Assembly: GCA_032622095.1 (NCBI GenBank)
Contig: CP136061.1
Coordinates: forward strand, 38,259,797-38,323,796
Reading direction: 5' to 3'
Origin: Siphonodentalium dalli
Lineage: Eukaryota > Mollusca > Scaphopoda > Gadilida > Siphonodentaliidae
Length of the DNA: 64,000 bases
A program made the translations under genes and the position numbers. Below are positions 58,987 to 64,000 of the stretch, in pieces (the stretch's first letter is position 1; every line of letters starts with the position of its first letter). Below the pieces are notes generated by a model. The model had not been told where the DNA came from. It ran no database searches and saw nothing but the letters and a program-made list of their open reading frames with translations.

Positions 58987-59018
<32 letters not shown>

Positions 59019-60177
59019 AAGCAAGTAGTCTTAATTGCCCCCAACTGAGATCTAACTTCCGATCAGTTCCGATCAGTTCCGATCAGTTCCGATTTTCTCT
59101 CATATAGGGGTTTAATGTTTGAACCAGAAGTTCCTAACCAACCTCATCTAATGCAGACTGTGATGGCGGTATCGACCGATCTGACCACTTCGGCTATAGG
59201 GACATCCTTAAAGGGATCCCGTTCACCAAGAGGTAAGCTGTGTAAAAGTTTGAACACGGGTTCGAAATATAACTCATTCGGTTACAGGAGTATTCCTTAA
59301 TTCGAAAACATGACCCAAAAACGAACAGCTTGTCAAAATCCTATCCAACAATATTTGAAATTCATGCACTTCAATTTGTCATATAATCCGAAGATTATGA
59401 GCATCGTATCATAAATCAATGAATACATGAAGACGATACGACCCTATGCACATTCAACTTTACTGAGGTTATATATTACCATCTATTAATATAATTTATT
59501 ATATTGTTCAATGTACAATGTACAATTATATGTTATTATGTTTGCATACTGTCCTTATAAGGATGGTTTGCCAATTAAACTTATCTATGCAAAACAAACA
59601 ACAAAAAATGATTGCAAACGGATTACGTAAATACATCTGAAAACGGGCTCCGTGCGTTATTTGGGGGCTGATTGTGTTCGCAACAGGTGACATATATATC
59701 AGATTTATGACGACACGGGTTTGGAGTGTATTTATTTCTTAAAATGTACTTACTTACGTCAACAAATTTTCATCAAAATGCCATGTATCGATCAGAATGG
59801 CACACCGAGATTTCCCTCAACTCAGATCAAATCGGTTTCGATTTTCGCCCATATCAGGATTCGAACCGTGCCAACACAGACTTCGAAATAGCCTAACGCG
59901 ACGACAAGATCAAACCCAATACGCAAATACACTCGAACGTGAATGTGAACTTACGTCCATGTATTCGCCACCAATGTTGATGCCCTTGTGGAATTTGCCG
60001 TGGTGAACCTTGTGAGCGCCCCATTTTCCGGCGTCTCCGAGGGAACCAACCATTTCTTCAATCTTTCCGACGACCTTTCCACCATGATCTTTAAGAATGT
60101 CGGTGTTGAGCTCGGCGGCGCTTTTGCCCTTGAACTTTGGAAATTGCTCTATGTTGTCAGGAAACATCTCGAAGAGC
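53417..60177 (-). CDS. Globin gene 2, partial (exons 2 and 3)
   Basis: Second haem globin, paralogous to gene 1 and in the same orientation. Exon 2 (60177-59955) and exon 3 (53533-53417) join in phase 0 and give 112 residues from mid-helix B to the C-terminus. Landmarks: LFEMFPDN, Phe at CD1 in QFPKFKGKS, His at E7 (DHGGKV), Val at E11, His at F8 (HHGKFHKG), and EAAWVAFM in helix H. Exon 2 starts with one base completing a split codon, so an exon ending in phase 2 like that of gene 1 is required. I could not find it between 60178 and 64000, so it is presumably beyond the window. Intron 2 (about 6.4 kb) holds non-LTR retrotransposon sequence on the same strand. No frameshift or stop is seen, so the gene appears functional. 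Confidence 0.88.
54103..54363 (-). pseudogene. Second non-LTR RT C-terminal fragment
   Basis: A minus-strand frame ends LNKAIFEATQTFILTSNRFR and a stop. The ending resembles the AAQKFIIISNRF ending of the fragment at 26.4-27.0 kb and the FVQTYI ending at 27.4 kb. This suggests the extreme 3' end of another copy of the same family, next to the larger copy. The N-terminal half of the frame (CPNCPDVETKNQ) may be unrelated. Confidence 0.4.
54620..56560 (-). pseudogene. 5'-truncated non-LTR retrotransposon (reverse transcriptase ORF), decayed
   Basis: Pieces in different frames reconstitute the order of a Jockey/CR1-like ORF2. Around 56500-56250 is the region before the RT domain, with a KGYGYDGVSAK-like stretch. 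GVPQGLILGP is at about 55950. At 55865-55293 is MYADDTCLTVSH, the catalytic YADD box, followed by the thumb and C-terminal domain (FNPKKTKAIS, HLGLEF, YILPILGYTDVVW). At 55356-54838 are RRSRQHRHLQAMYRM-like and CPCNLDIEDANHYFHVCPLF segments, the terminal Cys/His domain. The last piece reaches about 54660. Several frameshifts and stops break the frame and no endonuclease domain is seen, so the copy is dead and 5'-truncated. It sits inside intron 2 of globin gene 2, on the same strand. Exact family not assigned. Confidence 0.82.
56570..58530. other. Intronic DNA of globin gene 2, no feature recognised
   Basis: G-runs at 57144-57157 and 57318-57330, otherwise nondescript. No globin-like exon. 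Confidence 0.5.
58736..59023 (+). repeat. CAT/ATC trinucleotide microsatellite
   Basis: Dense (TCA)n with CAC and CGT interruptions. A larger block beginning CCTCATCGTCATCACCATT is duplicated about 115 bases apart. It gives poly-His and poly-Ser translations on the plus strand, rejected as genes. Sparser repeats start near 58530. Confidence 0.93.
59056..59095 (+). repeat. 10-bp tandem repeat, ~4 copies
   Basis: Consecutive CGATCAGTTC units. Confidence 0.85.
59955..60177 (-). CDS. Globin gene 2, exon 2 (haem pocket)
   Basis: 223 bases: one base, then 74 codons from LFEMFPDN to GGEYMD. The acceptor is TTATAG|G and the donor GAC|GTAAGTT. His E7 and His F8 are both present, unlike gene 1. It shares KFKGKS, the HGK-F/Y-H proximal segment and IGGEYM with gene 1 exon 2. 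Confidence 0.92.
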
Positions 60178-60216
60178 CTATAACAAATTATGTTTATCGA
60201 TGTACACCCCGTATGG

Positions 60217-60249
<33 letters not shown>

Positions 60250-60251
<2 letters not shown>

Positions 60252-61080
60252 GTGATGATTGTTACTCGCATGTTCTCACGTATCAAACAAATGATACAAG
60301 GCCTTCACTACCTTCTCATGCATACAGTAATGCCCAAAGTAATTGACCACTTAACCACAGCAGAATTATGCGTAATTTTTCAGGATTTAGTCGGAAATAT
60401 GGCTTGTTGCCATTCATCGGAAAGCTCTCGGCGCAACGAGACTTACACTAATTGATATTCATTTATTATGGGCTCTCATTTCCCGAAAGGTGTCACCATA
60501 AATAATTTCAGCAACCACGGTATTTATGTAGCCCAAATATTCTAATTCCAGGACCACATTGTTGCGGGGTCAATACAGGGGACAAAATATGATTTCTTCA
60601 CATTTTGCTCATGCTACCCAACGTTATTGGTATGAATGTATCGGTCTAGTTCATGTGATGTTCATTAGTCTAACCTTCTTAATCTATGTTCAATTTAACC
60701 TTTTCTTCATTCGATTCCAGAGACATTTAGTTAGTTGAGTGGTATTGAAAATGGTAAAACGTTGCCAGATAATCGTTTAATTTTTTAGCTGTGACGTGTT
60801 CCGTTAATCGTGAACGTATTTTCCCGCTGATTCAGCTAAATGTGCCTGCTTCAACTTATCGAAACTTGTCATATATTGTCACCATATGTATGCATGTTTG
60901 TGACCCGTGGCATATCTTCCATTGGATTGCTTGTTATTGTGGTCATATGGCGTATGTTGCGCGAGTACATGACAACCCCCCCCCCAACAAAAACTATATT
61001 CGGTGATGCGTTTGACAAATAGTCGGATACCTTATGTCACGTCACATTTGTTGCTTGCTAAAAGCGATCTGAAAACACAT
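60250..61080. other. No gene recognised
   Basis: Expected to belong to intron 1 of globin gene 2. Searched by eye for a helix A-B exon ending in a phase-2 GTAAG donor, without success. Confidence 0.5.
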
Positions 61081-62359
61081 TTGTTATGCTTAGTATGTCA
61101 TCTGTTATGCGTAGTATGTCATCTGTTATGCGTAGTATGCCATTTGTTATGCGTAGTATGTCATTTGTTATGCGTAGTATGTCATGTGTTATGCGTAGTA
61201 TGTCATGTGTTATGCGTAGTATTTCATGTGTTATGCGTAGTATGTCATGTGTTATGCGTAGTATGTCATGTGTTATGCGTAGTATGTCATTTGTTATGCG
61301 TAGTATGTCATCTGTTATGCGTAGTATGCCATTTGTTATGCGTAGTATGTCATTTGTTATGCGTAGTATGTCATGTGTTATGCGTAGTATGTCATGTGTT
61401 ATGCGTAGTATGTCATTTGTTATGCGTAGTATGTCATTTGTTATGCGTAGTATGTCATTTGTTATGCGTAGTATGTCATTTGTTATGCGTAGTATGCCAT
61501 TTGTTATGCGTAGTATGTCATTTGTTATGCGTAGTATGTCATGTGTTATGCGTAGTATGCCATGTGTTATGCGTAGTATGTCATTTGTTATGCGTAGTAT
61601 GTCATTTGTTATGCGTAGTATGTCATGTGTTATGCGTAGTATGTCATTTGTTATGCGTAGTATGCCATTTGTTATGCGTAGTATGTCATGTGTTATGCGT
61701 AGTATGTCATTTGTTATGCGTAGTATGCCATTTGTTATGCGTAGTATGTCATCTGTTATGCGTAGTATGTCATGTGGTATGCGTAGTATGTCATTTGTTA
61801 TGCGTAGTATGTCATTTGTTATGCGTAGTATGTCATTTGTTATGCGTAGTATGTCATTTGTTATGCGTAGTATGTAATGTGTTATGCGTAGTATGTCATT
61901 TGTTATGCGTAGTATGCCATTTGTTATGCGTAGTATGTCATGTGTTATGCGTAGTATGTCATCTGTTATGCGTAGTATGTCATTTGTTATGCGTAGTATG
62001 TCATTTGTTATGCGTAGTATGTCATTTGTTATGTGTAGTATGTCATTTGTTATGCGTAGTATGTCATTTGTTATGAGTAGTATATCATTTGTTATGCGTA
62101 GTATGTCATGTGTTATGCGTAGTATGTCATTTGTTATGCGTAGTATGCCATTTGTTATGCGTAGTATGTCATGTGTTATGCGTAGTATGTCATCTGTTAT
62201 GCGTAGTATGTCATGTGTTATGCGTAGTATGTCATTTGTTATGCGTAGTATGTCATTTGTTATGCGTAGTATGTCATTTGTTATGCGTAGTATGTCATCT
62301 GTTATGCGTAGTATGTCATTTTTTATGCGTAGTATGTCATGTGTTATGCGTAGTATGTC
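61081..62359 (+). repeat. 21-bp minisatellite, ~61 units
   Basis: The unit is TTGTTATGCGTAGTATGTCA plus T. Units differ mainly at two positions: T, G or C before TGTTATG, and TGTCAT or TGCCAT. Runs of variants repeat (for instance units 2-6 and 11-15 have the same order), showing block duplication. The unit is 7 codons, so open frames (VMRSMSF, LLCVVCH) persist. Not considered coding. Confidence 0.95.
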
Positions 62360-62914
62360 TATTTTCAGGCTGTGATCAGTGGGTTCTTACTGACTACAGT
62401 TGCGATCAAAATTTAACAATAAACCATATGGAGAATATTTCATTATATTACTCGAACGTTGATATTATAACGTCACTAAACGGCCATCACGTGCTATTAT
62501 ATGAAGACAAGACAAATCATTATTGCAATATAGTCGATATAGTTATGCTTCTAGATTCATTATTTGAAAAAAATATGCTTTATAATGCCACTGATACTAT
62601 GCAGCCTGCACTGCAACATGTTGCATATTTGAGTCAAATGAATACTTATCACCAAGACTACAGTTTCATAATGCGACTATATTGTAAGTTTCATAATGCG
62701 ACTATATTGTAAGTTTTTGTTTTATTGATATATCTTATCAACAGACAAGTGATCATGGCAAATTTTATATCATAACGAGTTCTACTGTGATATATACACT
62801 GGCAAAATTATACCCCAACAATCATCGCCGTCAAGAGTATATCATACATCTATCATGAGAGTGTGTGTGTTCTATTGAACGCGTTATGGGGTTGTCATCC
62901 ATTCTATGATGATC

Positions 62915-63800
62915 ATTCCGTCTTTATGTTGTGTTCATTCACCTTTATATGGAATTCAGTCGCCTTTATGTGATGTGCACATGTCGTTATATGGTGTCCA
63001 TTCATCGTCATATGATGTCCATTCACCTTTATATGTTGTGCACATGTCTATATATGGTGTGCATTCACCTTTAAGATGGTAATCGCTATTCTTTAAATTG
63101 TGTCAATTCACCTTTATATGTGGTGTGCAAATGTCTTTATATGGTGTCCATTCACCTCCACGTGGTGTCCATTCTCATTGCTATGGTGTCCATTCGCTTT
63201 ATATGATATCCATTCAATGATGATATTATTTATGTGATGTTTATTCGCATGTATATGGTGTCCATTCACCTTTATATGTGTTTTACCTTTATATGGTGCT
63301 CGGTCACGTTTATGTGATGTACAATTACCTTTATACTTATATGGTGTCTGTTCACCTTTATATGGTGTCCATTCACCTTTATATTGTCTCCAGTCATCTT
63401 TATTTGATGTAAAATTTACCTTTATATGGTGTTGGTTCACATTTATGTGGTGTTGTGTTTCCCTTGTATGATGACCATTCACCTTTATGATGATTGCTGT
63501 TCTTTAAATATATCTTGATGTGCATTCTCCATCATATGGTGGCCAGTCACCAATATATGGTGTCCATTTATATGTATGTGCTGTGTTTTACCTCCATATG
63601 GTGCTCAGTCACCTTTATATGGTGTATATTCACCAGCATATGGTGGCCATTGCACTTTATATTTGTACATGTACCTTTAGTATGTGTATGTACCTCTATG
63701 TGGTCTGTATTTAACTATATATGATGTGGTTTTTACCTGTATATGGTATCATTTACCTTTATATGGTGTCCATTTACCTTTATCTGTACATGGCGGCCGT
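62915..63800. repeat. Degenerate ~21-bp tandem array
   Basis: Imperfect copies of a CCTTTATATGGTGTCCATTCA motif follow each other with many indels. The minus strand reads repeated GHHIKVN-like peptides. It lies 0.55 kb from the 21-bp array but has an unrelated unit. Confidence 0.85.
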
Positions 63801-64000
63801 TTATGATGATTGCCGCTGTACTTTAAATGATGTTCATATAACTTGTTCTTACATGATTCTATCCTTATTCCATTCAATAAACCCATTCTATAAATTGTGA
63901 TATTAAACGTTCGTTTAATAACAGGAAATAGTGCCATGTCACCTTTGACTACCGACTTGTCGTCTGTTTACATTCCGTACGCTACGTCTCAAAATACTAC

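Noticed and set aside
58690-59048. Poly-His/poly-Ser and poly-Met frames
   Set aside because: They come from the CAT microsatellite.
61003-62712. Cys/Val/Leu- and Met/Arg/Ser-repeat proteins
   Set aside because: Translations of the 21-bp satellite.

Overview
The window reads as AT-rich nuclear DNA of an invertebrate, most likely a lophotrochozoan (mollusc or annelid; I lean to mollusc). The evidence is spliced globin genes with GT-AG introns and the F-K-G-K-S motif seen in mollusc-type globins, plus SINE, non-LTR and DNA-transposon debris and very large minisatellites. There is no bacterial gene organisation. The taxon is an inference and no species is claimed.

The supported genes are two globin genes in tandem, both on the minus strand. 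Gene 1 is complete: exons at 14177-14074, 5127-4902 and 1885-1763 join in phase to a 150-residue single-domain globin with introns at the classic B12.2-like and G-helix positions. It has a TATA box and an initiator upstream. Its first intron is about 8.9 kb and holds several MITEs. Gene 2 lacks exon 1, which is presumably beyond the right edge. Its exon 2 is at 60177-59955 and exon 3 at 53533-53417, and its intron contains a 5'-truncated non-LTR retrotransposon. Gene 1 has Gln at the distal E7 position; gene 2 has His. About 39 kb separate the two genes. That interval holds only weak exon candidates (23776-23919, 25088-25274, 37492-37740, 52525-52756) among repeats.

The rest is repeats, many with readable ends. 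(a) A 392-bp TTAA-flanked piggyBac-like MITE family (TIR CCCTTTACCCAACA) has five copies. Its core is a module ending in near-perfect palindromes, and that module also occurs inside a different TA-flanked element and as a solo hairpin. (b) A 3.96-kb element at 28199-32158 has ~610-bp terminal inverted repeats, CAC termini and a 5-bp target duplication, and carries a nested PIF/Harbinger-type MITE (TTA duplication). (c) A pair of ~494-bp TTAA MITEs lies at 13.4 and 49.4 kb. (d) Several other foldbacks are present. (e) There is a tRNA-headed SINE and fragments of non-LTR reverse transcriptases.

Tandem arrays dominate three zones: a 25-bp unit (22.0-23.0 kb), a 30-bp unit of ~166 copies (43.0-48.0 kb) and a 21-bp unit of ~61 copies (61.1-62.4 kb), with a degenerate array beyond. 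Long open frames in these arrays follow from the repeat unit and are not treated as genes. I found no rRNA, CRISPR array or convincing functional tRNA.
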